Positions 8,812 through 17,086 of a stretch of DNA of 35,638 nt are shown one piece after another. Numbering within the stretch: position 1 is the first letter of the stretch; every line of letters begins with the position of its first letter. The stretch is taken from assembly GCA_903839205.1 (NCBI GenBank), contig CAIMBM010000023.1, positions 1 to 35,638 on the forward strand. Direction: 5' to 3'. A model generated the notes under the pieces. It made no database searches and had not been told where the DNA came from. It was given only the letters and a program-made list of their open reading frames with translations. Source of the DNA: an uncultured Holophagaceae bacterium. GTDB taxonomy: Bacteria > Acidobacteriota > Holophagae > Holophagales > Holophagaceae. Made by a program: the position numbers and the translations under genes.

Positions 8812-10308
8812 TCAGACTACGGTGACTTCGATCCGACGGTCCAGCAGCGTGCCAAGCAGCGCTCCCTTGTCGAGGAACGCCTTCATCTCCTGGTCCACTT
8901 CCCCGGCGGCGTCCAGGATGACGTGCAGGCGCTGGTCGTCCACCTCGATGGCCAGGTGCCGGACCGCCTGCTTGCGGCGGCGGTCCAGGGCGTCGGCCCC
9001 CCGCAGGATGGCCGCCAGCTTGCGCACCACCTGCCGGTGCCAGGGTGCCAGGGCCCTGAAGGCCTCATGTTTCGCGTGATGGGGCACCTTGCCCCGGTGG
9101 AAGCGCACCACCTGGGCCAGCAGGTCGACCTCCTCGGGCCAGAAGCCGGGCAGGGTGGCATTCCGGATCAGGTATTCGCCGTGCTTGTGGTGAGCCTTCT
9201 CGGAGATGGAAAAGCCGATGTCGTGCAGCCTGGCCGCGTAGGCCAGCCATTGGCGCTCGGGGTCGCCCAGCTCGAAGTGGGGCTGGAGGGAGACGAACAG
9301 CTCATCGGCCAGCCGGGCCACATGGTGGCTGTGGCCGGGGTCCGGGTCCAGGCGGGCCGCGAGCTGATTGATGGAGGCCCGCCGCCGGTCCGCCAGAGGT
9401 GGGATGGCGGTCCCGCCGTGCTTGAGGGCCTCCCAGATCATGCCTTCGCGCAGGCCCACGGGCAGGTGCCGCAGGGAAGGTGAGCCGAGCCATTCCAGGA
9501 GCGAGAGGGCCCAGATGGCGCCCACATGGAGCACCTCGGCACGCTTGGGGTCCACACCCAGCCGCTCCACCCGCTGCTGGGCATCCAGGTGCCAAAGCTT
9601 CAGCGCGAAGTCCCTCAGCTGCTCGGTGCTGAAGGCCTGGCCGGCGGCGGCGCCCTGGGCCAGATCCTCCAGGGTTCCGGAGGTGCCGAGGACCAGGGTG
9701 GGTTCTGGCAGCACTGATGGCAGGGCTTTGCGGGCCTTCCTGAGGATGCGCTGAATGGTCTTCCGCAGGCGCTTCAGGTCCCCGGCCGTGGGGGGATTGG
9801 CGGTCTGCGCGGCGTCCGCCAGCCGCTGCAGGCCCCAGGGCAGGGAGATGGTGGCGGCCACGCGGCCAGCCTGCACCCAGGTGAGCTCGGTGCTGCCCCC
9901 GCCGATGTCCATCAGGGTCACGGGCTCCGGGGGGAAGGGGATGGCGTGGGACACGGCCTTGTGGATGAGCCGGGCCTCTTCCTCGCCGGAGATCACCTGG
10001 ATGGGAATGCCGAGCTTCTCGGCCTCCAGAACGAAGGCCTGGGCGTTCTTCGCGTCCCGGAGCGCGGCCGTGCCGCAGGCCATGAGGGTCTCGCAGCCGA
10101 AATCCCGGATGGTCTTGGCCATCTGCGCCAGGGCGTCGAGGCCCGCCCGGAAGGCCTCGGGGCCGATCTCCCCGGATCGCGCCTCGCCCTGGGCCAGGCG
10201 GACCATGGCCTTGTCCCGGGCCAGCACATGCTGGCTTCCCATGGGATCCGCCTCCACCACGACCATGTGAATGGAGTTCGATCCGACATCGATGGCGGCG
10301 ATCCGCAT
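8812..10308 (-). CDS. Ppx/GppA family exopolyphosphatase/guanosine pentaphosphatase with C-terminal HD region
   Basis: MRIAAIDVGSNSIHMVV, VISGEEEARLIHKAV, LMDIGGGSTEL, ARLHDIGFSISEKAHHKHGEYLI. Confidence 0.92.
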   Translation of the reverse strand: MRIAAIDVGSNSIHMVVVEADPMGSQHVLARDKAMVRLAQGEARSGEIGPEAFRAGLDALAQMAKTIRDFGCETLMACGTAALRDAKNAQAFVLEAEKLGIPIQVISGEEEARLIHKAVSHAIPFPPEPVTLMDIGGGSTELTWVQAGRVAATISLPWGLQRLADAAQTANPPTAGDLKRLRKTIQRILRKARKALPSVLPEPTLVLGTSGTLEDLAQGAAAGQAFSTEQLRDFALKLWHLDAQQRVERLGVDPKRAEVLHVGAIWALSLLEWLGSPSLRHLPVGLREGMIWEALKHGGTAIPPLADRRRASINQLAARLDPDPGHSHHVARLADELFVSLQPHFELGDPERQWLAYAARLHDIGFSISEKAHHKHGEYLIRNATLPGFWPEEVDLLAQVVRFHRGKVPHHAKHEAFRALAPWHRQVVRKLAAILRGADALDRRRKQAVRHLAIEVDDQRLHVILDAAGEVDQEMKAFLDKGALLGTLLDRRIEVTVV

Positions 10309-10498
10309 GGAATGATTGTGGCGAAGGTGGCCACCCTTAGGCCAGCAAACTTGCTGGAACCTTGCTGAAACGCCCTGTCTGTCTTTGGGTCCTGCCGCCT
10401 CCCTTGGCCTGGGTGAAGGTTGGACCCGTCGGACTACCGGGCCGAGGCCTGACCTGTTTAAATGATGATCCAGTCATCCACAAACAGAGGAGGCCCGC

Positions 10499-11662
10499 AT
10501 GTTCCTGCGCTGGTGCACCGGTTTGGTCCTCGGAGCCTGCCTGGTGGCGGGCCCGCCGCCGTCCATCCAGTCCCAGGCCTGGGTGTTGGCCCTCGACAGC
10601 CGCGGTGCAGTCGTGGGTGATCTGAACCCAGAGGAAATCCAAGTAAAAGTGGACGGGAAGTCCCGCCCGGTGCTTCAAGTGAAGACGCCCGTCCAGACCG
10701 CGGAAGCGGCACAGTCGTGGGTGCTGGTCTTCGAGCCCATCCGCGACACCAGCCACCGGGCCCTGGCCTTCCTGGCTGCGGCGGATTTCCTGAACCAGGT
10801 GCCGGAGGGGGACCGGGTGCTCATCATCTCCCGCGGCAAGGATTCGATGGAGTCGCTGATGTCCGGCTTCTCCCTCCGGCGTGGCCTCTGGGCCGAGGCA
10901 CTGGCGAAGGTTCCTGACATGCTGCCGGAGAATCTGGTCGGCTCACCATCAGAGGCCCTCCAGGGGGCGGGATTCCAGCCTTCCTACGCGGATGCCAGCG
11001 ACGGCCCAGCGGGCCGGGAAGCCGTAGCCGCCCTGGTGGCCCGCTACAGGAAGGATCCTTCTGACTGGGCCAGGGGTCGGATGGACATGCGGGGCGTCCG
11101 GGTCCTCGACCGGCTCGACTTCAACGATTACGGATTCGTCATGGGGTATGTCGCTGCCATTGAGCGGGAGTCCAAGGCCCTGGGATCCATTTTCGACGCC
11201 GTGGCGCCGGTGCCGGGCCAGAAACACCTCGTGGTCTTCTCGCGGTGCGAATCGGATGATCTGAGCCATCCCAGCGTGGCCCAGGCCATGAGCAGGAAGT
11301 TCAGACGGGTGAAGGGGGACATGGGTGGCCCCGCCGAGATCGCCGCGCTCGTGTTCCGGGACATGCACCTTCTGCAGAACAAGATGAAGGCCCGGGCCAT
11401 TGCGGACGGGATCACCCTGTACTCGGTGGCAGGCTCGGGCCAAAACATCTTCGGCCACGTTGGCTCCGTCGCTCCCGCCACCGGGGGATTCGCATTCCCT
11501 CTGGCCTCTGGCATCGAAACCACCTTCGGTCGAAACATCCAGGTGTTCGGCTTCCGGCACCTGGTCCAGTGGGCCGGGGATGCGGCCCCCGGCGCACCGG
11601 CCCCCCTTGAGATCATTACGAGCCGCCAGGGCGTGAGACTCCTCCTTCAGGAGACCTGGTGA
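10499..11662 (+). CDS. Secreted VWFA-related domain protein
   Basis: Signal peptide, then LDSRGAVVGDLNPEEIQVKVDGKSRPVLQVK, VPEGDRVLIISRG, KHLVVFSRCESDD; resembles acidobacterial VWFA-related proteins. GAGGAGG upstream of the ATG. Confidence 0.65.
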   Translation: MFLRWCTGLVLGACLVAGPPPSIQSQAWVLALDSRGAVVGDLNPEEIQVKVDGKSRPVLQVKTPVQTAEAAQSWVLVFEPIRDTSHRALAFLAAADFLNQVPEGDRVLIISRGKDSMESLMSGFSLRRGLWAEALAKVPDMLPENLVGSPSEALQGAGFQPSYADASDGPAGREAVAALVARYRKDPSDWARGRMDMRGVRVLDRLDFNDYGFVMGYVAAIERESKALGSIFDAVAPVPGQKHLVVFSRCESDDLSHPSVAQAMSRKFRRVKGDMGGPAEIAALVFRDMHLLQNKMKARAIADGITLYSVAGSGQNIFGHVGSVAPATGGFAFPLASGIETTFGRNIQVFGFRHLVQWAGDAAPGAPAPLEIITSRQGVRLLLQETW

Positions 11663-11797
11663 GTTTCCGACGGCGTCGCCAGTGGCGAACCAGCCGCGGT
11701 CGCGCCGGTGCAAGGCTGAAGAACACCTGACTCTTGGTAACCGTTGCACCAGGTCCGGAGCCCCGGCCATGCTCGATCCACATCTCGAGGTGATCCC

Positions 11798-13012
11798 ATG
11801 GCTCTGACGGTGGACGGCATTTTCACGCTCATGCCCGCACTCTTCCTCCCGGAAAAGGCCCAGGGCCTCACGGTCTCCGTCTACTACCAGGTGACGGGGG
11901 AGGGCGGGGGCGACTACGCCTGCCTGATCGACAACGGGGCTTTCTCCCTGAAGCGGGAGGCCAAGCCCGACGCCACCTCGGTGGTGGTGATCGGCGCCGA
12001 GGACTGGATCGCCCTCAACGAGGGCAAGCTGGATCCCATGCAGGCCTTCATGACCGGCAAGCTCAAGGGCACCGGCGATCTCGGCCTGCTCCAGAAATTT
12101 CCCAAGTTCTTCCGGAAGCCCCAGAAGCAGGGCGGACCCGTGAAGGCGCTGAAGGAGCTTGTCCCGGCGCGCCTGGCGCTGGCGGGAACGGACCTCAAGG
12201 TGAGCGTGGGCAACGAGAGCTGGGGGGATGGAGCGGAATTGGCCGGCGACGAGGCCGCCGTGCGGGCCCTGGTCTGCGGGCTTTCGGATCCTGGCCCGGC
12301 GCTGCTGGGCGGCCAACTCCGGTTCTCTGGCGACATGGCCCTGCTGCGTCGTGCCTGGAAGACCTGGTCCGCGGAACCCGAGATCCAGTTCCCCGACACC
12401 CCCGGAGGCAAGGCCCTGGCCACCCTGCGCAGGCGCTACCGGGGCGGTGCCAGCGGTACTCTGGAAGTCAAGGTGGACGGTGTGCCCTATCGCCTGGAAT
12501 TCAGTCCCGAGGGCCTTTCAGTGCGGCCCGGCGAGGTCGAGGGCGGGGCGGCTCTGGGCATCACCGACGCGGATTTCGCGGCCCTCAACGCCGGCAAGCT
12601 GAACCTGGTGGCGGCCCTGCTGGGGGGCGGCATCACGGTGAAGGGGGACCTGAGCCGGGTGGCGGCCTACACGGCTCACTTCGACGCGGATGTGAACCCC
12701 GCCCAGGGCCTGCTGGAGTCCATGCCCGAGCGCTTCAATGCGGAAAAAGCCGGGGACCTGGAAGCCGTCGTGGGCTACCAGATCGACGACCTGGGCTACA
12801 CCCTCCTCGTCCGGAAGGGCGCCTGCATGGTTTTCCCGCGGCTGATGAGGCCCTGTGATACGCTCCTGAAAGCAAAGCCCGAAGACTTCATTGCCATGAG
12901 CACCGGAACGCTGAACGCCCAGGAGGCCTTCATGACCGGCAAGATCCAGATCGAAGGGGATCCGCTTCTCATGCAGAAGGTGGCCAAGAGCTTCAGGCGC
13001 CCTGAATCCTAG
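11798..13012 (+). CDS. Protein of tandem SCP2 (sterol carrier protein 2)-like domains
   Basis: N-terminal and C-terminal modules both show LP/MPxxFxxEKAxxLxxxVxYQ ... DFIAxxxGxLxxxxAFMTGKxxxxGDxxLxQK; two more diverged copies lie between (RFSGDMALLRR; DFAALNAGKLNLVAALLGGGITVKGDLSR). Confidence 0.7.
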   Translation: MALTVDGIFTLMPALFLPEKAQGLTVSVYYQVTGEGGGDYACLIDNGAFSLKREAKPDATSVVVIGAEDWIALNEGKLDPMQAFMTGKLKGTGDLGLLQKFPKFFRKPQKQGGPVKALKELVPARLALAGTDLKVSVGNESWGDGAELAGDEAAVRALVCGLSDPGPALLGGQLRFSGDMALLRRAWKTWSAEPEIQFPDTPGGKALATLRRRYRGGASGTLEVKVDGVPYRLEFSPEGLSVRPGEVEGGAALGITDADFAALNAGKLNLVAALLGGGITVKGDLSRVAAYTAHFDADVNPAQGLLESMPERFNAEKAGDLEAVVGYQIDDLGYTLLVRKGACMVFPRLMRPCDTLLKAKPEDFIAMSTGTLNAQEAFMTGKIQIEGDPLLMQKVAKSFRRPES

Positions 13013-13022
13013 GCCCAGGACC

Positions 13023-13226
13023 ATGACCAAACCTCCCCGACCCAAGCCCCACCCCTCTCCCGGTTCGAGGGCGCAGGTGTGCGTGGTACGGGCGGCCAAG
13101 GTCATCCCGGCCATGGAGAGGCCAAAGGGAATGCCGGAACCACCGGTTAAGTCCTCGCCGAACCGCTGCACCGGCCACTGCGGGCACTGCGAGATCCATC
13201 CCTGCCAGTTGCACACGACGATCTAG
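13023..13226 (+). CDS. Small hypothetical protein with a Cys/His-rich C-terminus
   Basis: 67-aa ORF 10 nt after the SCP2 gene, ending RCTGHCGHCEIHPCQLHTTI; only weak SD. Confidence 0.4.
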   Translation: MTKPPRPKPHPSPGSRAQVCVVRAAKVIPAMERPKGMPEPPVKSSPNRCTGHCGHCEIHPCQLHTTI

Positions 13227-13229
13227 GGT

Positions 13230-13976
13230 TCAGGCGCCTTCCCACAGCTCCCGCAGCCGCTGGTAGCCGGCGCGGCTCACGGGCAGGCGGGCACCATCCC
13301 GCAGGATGGCGTCCCGGTGTTCCTTGGTGTCCAGTTCGATCCGGACCAGGCGGTCCAGGTTCAGGAGGTAGCTGCGGTGGATCCGGATGAAACGGTTCGG
13401 GTCCAGCTGGGCTTCCAGGCTGGCCAGGGTCTGCTGTTTCAGGAGGTTCTTGCCTTCGGTGCGCAGCAGCACGTAGTCGTCCTGGGCCTGCACCCAGTCC
13501 AGGCGGTCCAGGTGGACCACGGTGACCTTGGGGCCGTCCTTCACCACGATGCGCTCCAGGGGCTTGCCGTGGCGGGCCGAAGCCGCAAGCTCGGTGGCAG
13601 CCGGCGGGGCGGGGGACTCCTGAAGCCGCTGGGCCTTGGCCAGGGCGGCCTCGAAGCGCTCCTTCGAGAAGGGCTTCAGCAGGTAGTCCACCGCATGGGC
13701 CTCGAAGGCCCGCAGGGCGTGCTGGTCATAGGCGGTCACGAACACCACGGCGGGCAGCCTGCCTTCGGCCTCGAGCAGTTCCAGGACCTCGAAGCCATCC
13801 AGTTTCGGCATCTGGATATCCAGGAAGATCAGGTCCGGCTGGTATTGGGCCGCGGCCTTCAGGGCCTCGAAGCCGTTGGCGCATTCCGCCGCCACCTCCA
13901 CCTCCGGGTGGGCGGCCAGGTGTTCGCGGACGATGGCGCGGGCCAGGTCCTCATCATCGATGATCAGGGCTCTCAT
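13230..13976 (-). CDS. LytTR-family response regulator
   Basis: REC domain (MRALIIDDEDLAR, IFLDIQMPKLDG, LLKPFSKERF) and LytTR domain (FIRIHRSYLLNLDRL, LPVSRAGYQRLRELW). Confidence 0.93.
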   Translation of the reverse strand: MRALIIDDEDLARAIVREHLAAHPEVEVAAECANGFEALKAAAQYQPDLIFLDIQMPKLDGFEVLELLEAEGRLPAVVFVTAYDQHALRAFEAHAVDYLLKPFSKERFEAALAKAQRLQESPAPPAATELAASARHGKPLERIVVKDGPKVTVVHLDRLDWVQAQDDYVLLRTEGKNLLKQQTLASLEAQLDPNRFIRIHRSYLLNLDRLVRIELDTKEHRDAILRDGARLPVSRAGYQRLRELWEGA

Positions 13977-15037
13977 GATTCAGTCTCCAGGGGGAACACC
14001 AGGGTGACGCGGTGGACCTGGTCCTGCACGCCCGCCTCGAAGCGGGCCCGGCTGCCGAAGCGCCCCAGCAGGCGCTGGCGGACCTGCCGCAGGCCGATGC
14101 CCAGGCCCTCGGGCCTGGGGGCATCCAGGTCCACCGGATTGTCCACCTTCAGGATCACGTGCCCTTCCACCACCTCGGCGGCCACCGCCACGAGGCCTCC
14201 CTCGGGCAGGGCCGCGATGCCGTGCTTGATGGCATTTTCCACCAGCGGCTGCAGCAGGAGGGTGGGCAGCAGGGCCGGTTCGGCCGCCGGATCCAGGGTC
14301 CAGGCCAGCTGCAGTCGGGCGCCGAAGCGGATCTGTTCGATGGCCAGGTAGGTGCGGGCCAGGTCCAGTTCCTCCCGCAGGGCCACCAGGCGCCGTTCGC
14401 CCAGGCCCAGGCTGCGGCGGAGGAAGTCGGACAGCAGGACGCACATCTCCCGGGCCCGGGTCGGATCCACCGCCGTGAGCGCCGAAATCGAGTTAAGGCT
14501 GTTGAAGAGGAAGTGGGGATTCAGCTGGGCGCGCAGGGCCTTCAGCTCCGATTCCTGGGCCAGCAGCTGCAGTTCCGCCCCTTTCCGTTCGGCCTCGATG
14601 GCCCGGTCCTGGGCCAGCATCAGGTAGCTGAGGGCCACCGAAGCCAGGTAGAGCAGGATGCCCAGTCCCGTGAGCACAGGCAGGGCCGTGCTCACCCGCT
14701 GAGGCAGCGCGCCGAGGCCCGGAACCCAGTCCAGGAGGTGGGCCAGGAGCCAGGCGAGGCCCGCCCACAGCCCGCCCATCAACAGGGCGGCCAGGCCCCA
14801 GGCCGCCCCGTGGGCCCCGAGGCCCTCGACCGTGCGCCCCAGGGGCATGGCCCGGCAGAGGAACCAAGCCGAGAGGAAGAGGAAGGCGGCCAGGAGGCAC
14901 AGGGGCAGCGCCAGGACGCCCGCCTCGAACCAGCTCCAGCCCTGGCTGCGGGCGATGCCCATGAGCAGCAGGGCGATGGGGAGCCAGCCCAGGAGGTAGG
15001 CCCCCAGGCGCGCGCGGTTGGCGAGAAGGGGATGCAT
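13973..15037 (-). CDS. LytS/YehU-type sensor histidine kinase
   Basis: N-terminal TM helices, LRAQLNPHFLFNSLNSISAL (His_kinase), LLLQPLVENAIKHGI; 4-nt overlap with the response regulator. Confidence 0.92.
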   Translation of the reverse strand: MHPLLANRARLGAYLLGWLPIALLLMGIARSQGWSWFEAGVLALPLCLLAAFLFLSAWFLCRAMPLGRTVEGLGAHGAAWGLAALLMGGLWAGLAWLLAHLLDWVPGLGALPQRVSTALPVLTGLGILLYLASVALSYLMLAQDRAIEAERKGAELQLLAQESELKALRAQLNPHFLFNSLNSISALTAVDPTRAREMCVLLSDFLRRSLGLGERRLVALREELDLARTYLAIEQIRFGARLQLAWTLDPAAEPALLPTLLLQPLVENAIKHGIAALPEGGLVAVAAEVVEGHVILKVDNPVDLDAPRPEGLGIGLRQVRQRLLGRFGSRARFEAGVQDQVHRVTLVFPLETES

Positions 15038-15747
15038 CAGCTTTTCACTTCCGTACCGCCGAAGAGGATCAGGCCCGTGATCACCAGCCGCGGCCTGGGC
15101 TCCGCCGGGCTGGGGCCGTGGTGGGTGCTGTCGTTCAGGGCCCCGGCGATGGCGGTGGCCCGGTTGGCGATCTCCCAGCCTTCGGGTACTCGGATCTCGC
15201 CGCCCCCGAAGAGCACGAAGACATCGATGCGGGCCTGACCGCTTTCCAGGCTCGCCTGGCGGAGATCCACCTCGTAGCCGCCGAAGATGGCCGTGAGCTC
15301 ACCGCCTTTGAAGACCTGGGTGGCCACCCGCCGCTTGAAGCCGCCGAAGATGGCCGTGCCCTGCAGGAAGTCCTCGGAACGGGAAAGCTCGGGCGGAATC
15401 CCGCGATTCTGCTTGAGGGCCTTGATCACGATGAGGATGCCCACCGCCACCACCAGCATGGGCGCCAGGGCCTCCGCCAAGTGCCCATGGGCAAAGGTGA
15501 AGAGCAGGAGGAAGGTGCCCCCGAGGACCAGGAACCATCCCCCCATGCCGCCGCCGCTGCCTTCCTGGCGGAGCTTGGCCACGCCCATGGCCACCAGCAC
15601 CAGGGGCCAGAGCTTGAAGATGGTGTGGGCCTCGATGAGGCCGAGGTTGTCCAGGGTGAGGACCAGGCCGGCCACGATGATGGCGATGCCGAGCACCAGC
15701 TTGGGGCTGAAGGGGCCGGGGGGCCTCACGGTTTCGGAGTCAGTCAC
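15037..15747 (-). CDS. LiaF-like membrane protein (N-terminal TM region, C-terminal beta-rich domain)
   Basis: TM hairpin LVLGIAIIVAGLVLTLDNLGL...LWPLVLVAMGVAKL, then repeated GTAIFGGFKRRV/LTAIFGGYEVDLR/VFVLFGGGEIRVPEGW. Confidence 0.75.
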   Translation of the reverse strand: MTDSETVRPPGPFSPKLVLGIAIIVAGLVLTLDNLGLIEAHTIFKLWPLVLVAMGVAKLRQEGSGGGMGGWFLVLGGTFLLLFTFAHGHLAEALAPMLVVAVGILIVIKALKQNRGIPPELSRSEDFLQGTAIFGGFKRRVATQVFKGGELTAIFGGYEVDLRQASLESGQARIDVFVLFGGGEIRVPEGWEIANRATAIAGALNDSTHHGPSPAEPRPRLVITGLILFGGTEVKS

Positions 15748-16169
15748 GGTTTCACCTGGGTCGAATCGGGTCCAGCATCACAGGAAACGGCGGAGGTTGG
15801 CGACGAAGGATCCGCCCTGCGGCTCCGCGTCCGGCCGGGCTGGGGAAAGATGGCCCGCAGGGTGACGATGAGGCCCGCCCAGACCAGAAAGGCGGGCCAC
15901 CAGCGATCCAGCAGGCCCCAGGGCCCGAACTGCTGGATGAATCCAGCCACAGCGAACCCCAGCCAGATGTGGCCGCCGAGGCTGAGAAGGCCATCCCGGA
16001 CCAGGTGCGCCAGGCCGAAGAGCGCCAGCACCGCGGGCCACCAGGTCAGGAGGTGCCATCCGTCGTAGAGGTGGAGTCTGTCCACCATGAGGATCAAGCC
16101 CACGGCAATGACCGTCAGGCCGAACACCAGCTTCGTGGAAAAGAGGGGAGAGCGTCCCGGGTTGTTCAT
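15744..16169 (-). CDS. LiaF-type transmembrane protein, paralogous to the N-terminus of the neighbouring gene
   Basis: STKLVFGLTVIAVGLILMVDRLHLYDGW...WWPAVLALFGLAHLVRDG parallels SPKLVLGIAIIVAGLVLTLDNLGL. Start MNNPG chosen because it is coupled to an upstream small ORF. Confidence 0.7.
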   Translation of the reverse strand: MNNPGRSPLFSTKLVFGLTVIAVGLILMVDRLHLYDGWHLLTWWPAVLALFGLAHLVRDGLLSLGGHIWLGFAVAGFIQQFGPWGLLDRWWPAFLVWAGLIVTLRAIFPQPGRTRSRRADPSSPTSAVSCDAGPDSTQVKP

Positions 16170-16279
16170 GACCGATGTCCCTTTCGTCCTGATCCGCAGG
16201 GGATGAGGAAGGCCAGCGAGGGCAGCCACAGCGCCAGCCACCACCAGGGGCCATCGATGAACCATCCCGCCTGGACCAT
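16166..16279 (-). CDS. Small (37 aa) Trp-rich membrane protein
   Basis: MVQAGWFIDGPWWWLALWLPSLAFLIPCGSGRKGHRS*; strong SD GGAGGAGGGAGCC-ATG; TGA overlaps the next gene's ATG (ATGA). Too short for the ORF track. Confidence 0.6.
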   Translation of the reverse strand: MVQAGWFIDGPWWWLALWLPSLAFLIPCGSGRKGHRS

Positions 16280-16369
16280 GGCTCCCTCCTCCCCAGTGAA
16301 CAAGCTACGGGCATTCCTCCCGCAGCCTGGGGGGAGATCGGTGAACGGCGGACGGGGACCGGCGAGCGG

Positions 16370-16978
16370 TCAGACCCAGCAGATCGCGCCGCCCCGGCTG
16401 CGGTCCCGCCAGGCCTGGTCCAGGGCCGGAACGAGCTCCGGGGGGCATTCGAACCGCAGGAGCGCCGAGCCGTCTTCAAAGGCCTGGTCGAGCACGGACG
16501 CACCCGGGAAGGCTCCAAGCAGGGCGAAGGGCAGGTGCGCCTGGGCCAGGGGCACCCGGATCGCGCCGGTCCGGAGCAGGCGGACGGCCTCCCAGGACCC
16601 GGCGAGGTCCGCAGCGGCCAGGGCGCCCTGAATTCCCTCGGTGTAGGCCCGCACCAGGCCGCCCGTGCCCAGTTTCGTGCCGCCGAACCACCGGATGCAG
16701 ACCGCGATGAGATCCGTGACCTCGGCACCCTCGAGCACCACCAGCATGGGGCGACCGGCGGTACCAGTGGGCTCGCCATCGTCGTCCGCGCCGGAAGCCG
16801 TGACGGGGACCCCCTCTCGCCAGGCGGTGCAGTGATGATTCGCGTCGAAGTCGCGCTTGCGCAGGGCGCCCTGGACCAAGGCCCGTCCCGCCGCATCCCC
16901 GGCGGGATGCAGTTCCGTCAGGAAGATCGAGGCCTTTTCCCGGAACCGGTGGATGGCTACCGCTTTCAAACGACGCAT
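16370..16978 (-). CDS. IMPACT/YigZ family protein
   Basis: REKASIFLTELHPA, HHCTAWREG, DDDGEPTGTAGRPML, IRWFGGTKLGTGGLVRAY. Confidence 0.9.
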   Translation of the reverse strand: MRRLKAVAIHRFREKASIFLTELHPAGDAAGRALVQGALRKRDFDANHHCTAWREGVPVTASGADDDGEPTGTAGRPMLVVLEGAEVTDLIAVCIRWFGGTKLGTGGLVRAYTEGIQGALAAADLAGSWEAVRLLRTGAIRVPLAQAHLPFALLGAFPGASVLDQAFEDGSALLRFECPPELVPALDQAWRDRSRGGAICWV

Positions 16979-17086
16979 GGATCCAGCATGGGCGGGGCTG
17001 TGATCGGAATCAACAAACCCAGGGTAGGGGCGGCACGAAAGACTCGGCGTCCACATCATAAGGCTGGATCTTTCTGAGGTAAGGGT

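Noticed and set aside
7732-9483. 583-aa plus-strand ORF antisense to the DRE-TIM and Ppx/GppA genes
   Set aside because: Spans two well-supported minus-strand genes; composition (His/Gly/Gln/Val-rich, no motifs) is typical of a high-GC antisense shadow ORF.
10342-10357. Near-perfect dyad CCAGCAA-AC-TTGCTGG upstream of Ppx/GppA
   Set aside because: Could be an operator, but short dyads are frequent, and no second copy or clear promoter was seen.
11707-11750. Inverted repeat GGTGCAA ... TTGCACC upstream of the SCP2 gene
   Set aside because: 7-bp arms with a 30-nt spacer are weak; no T-tract or promoter context supports a function.
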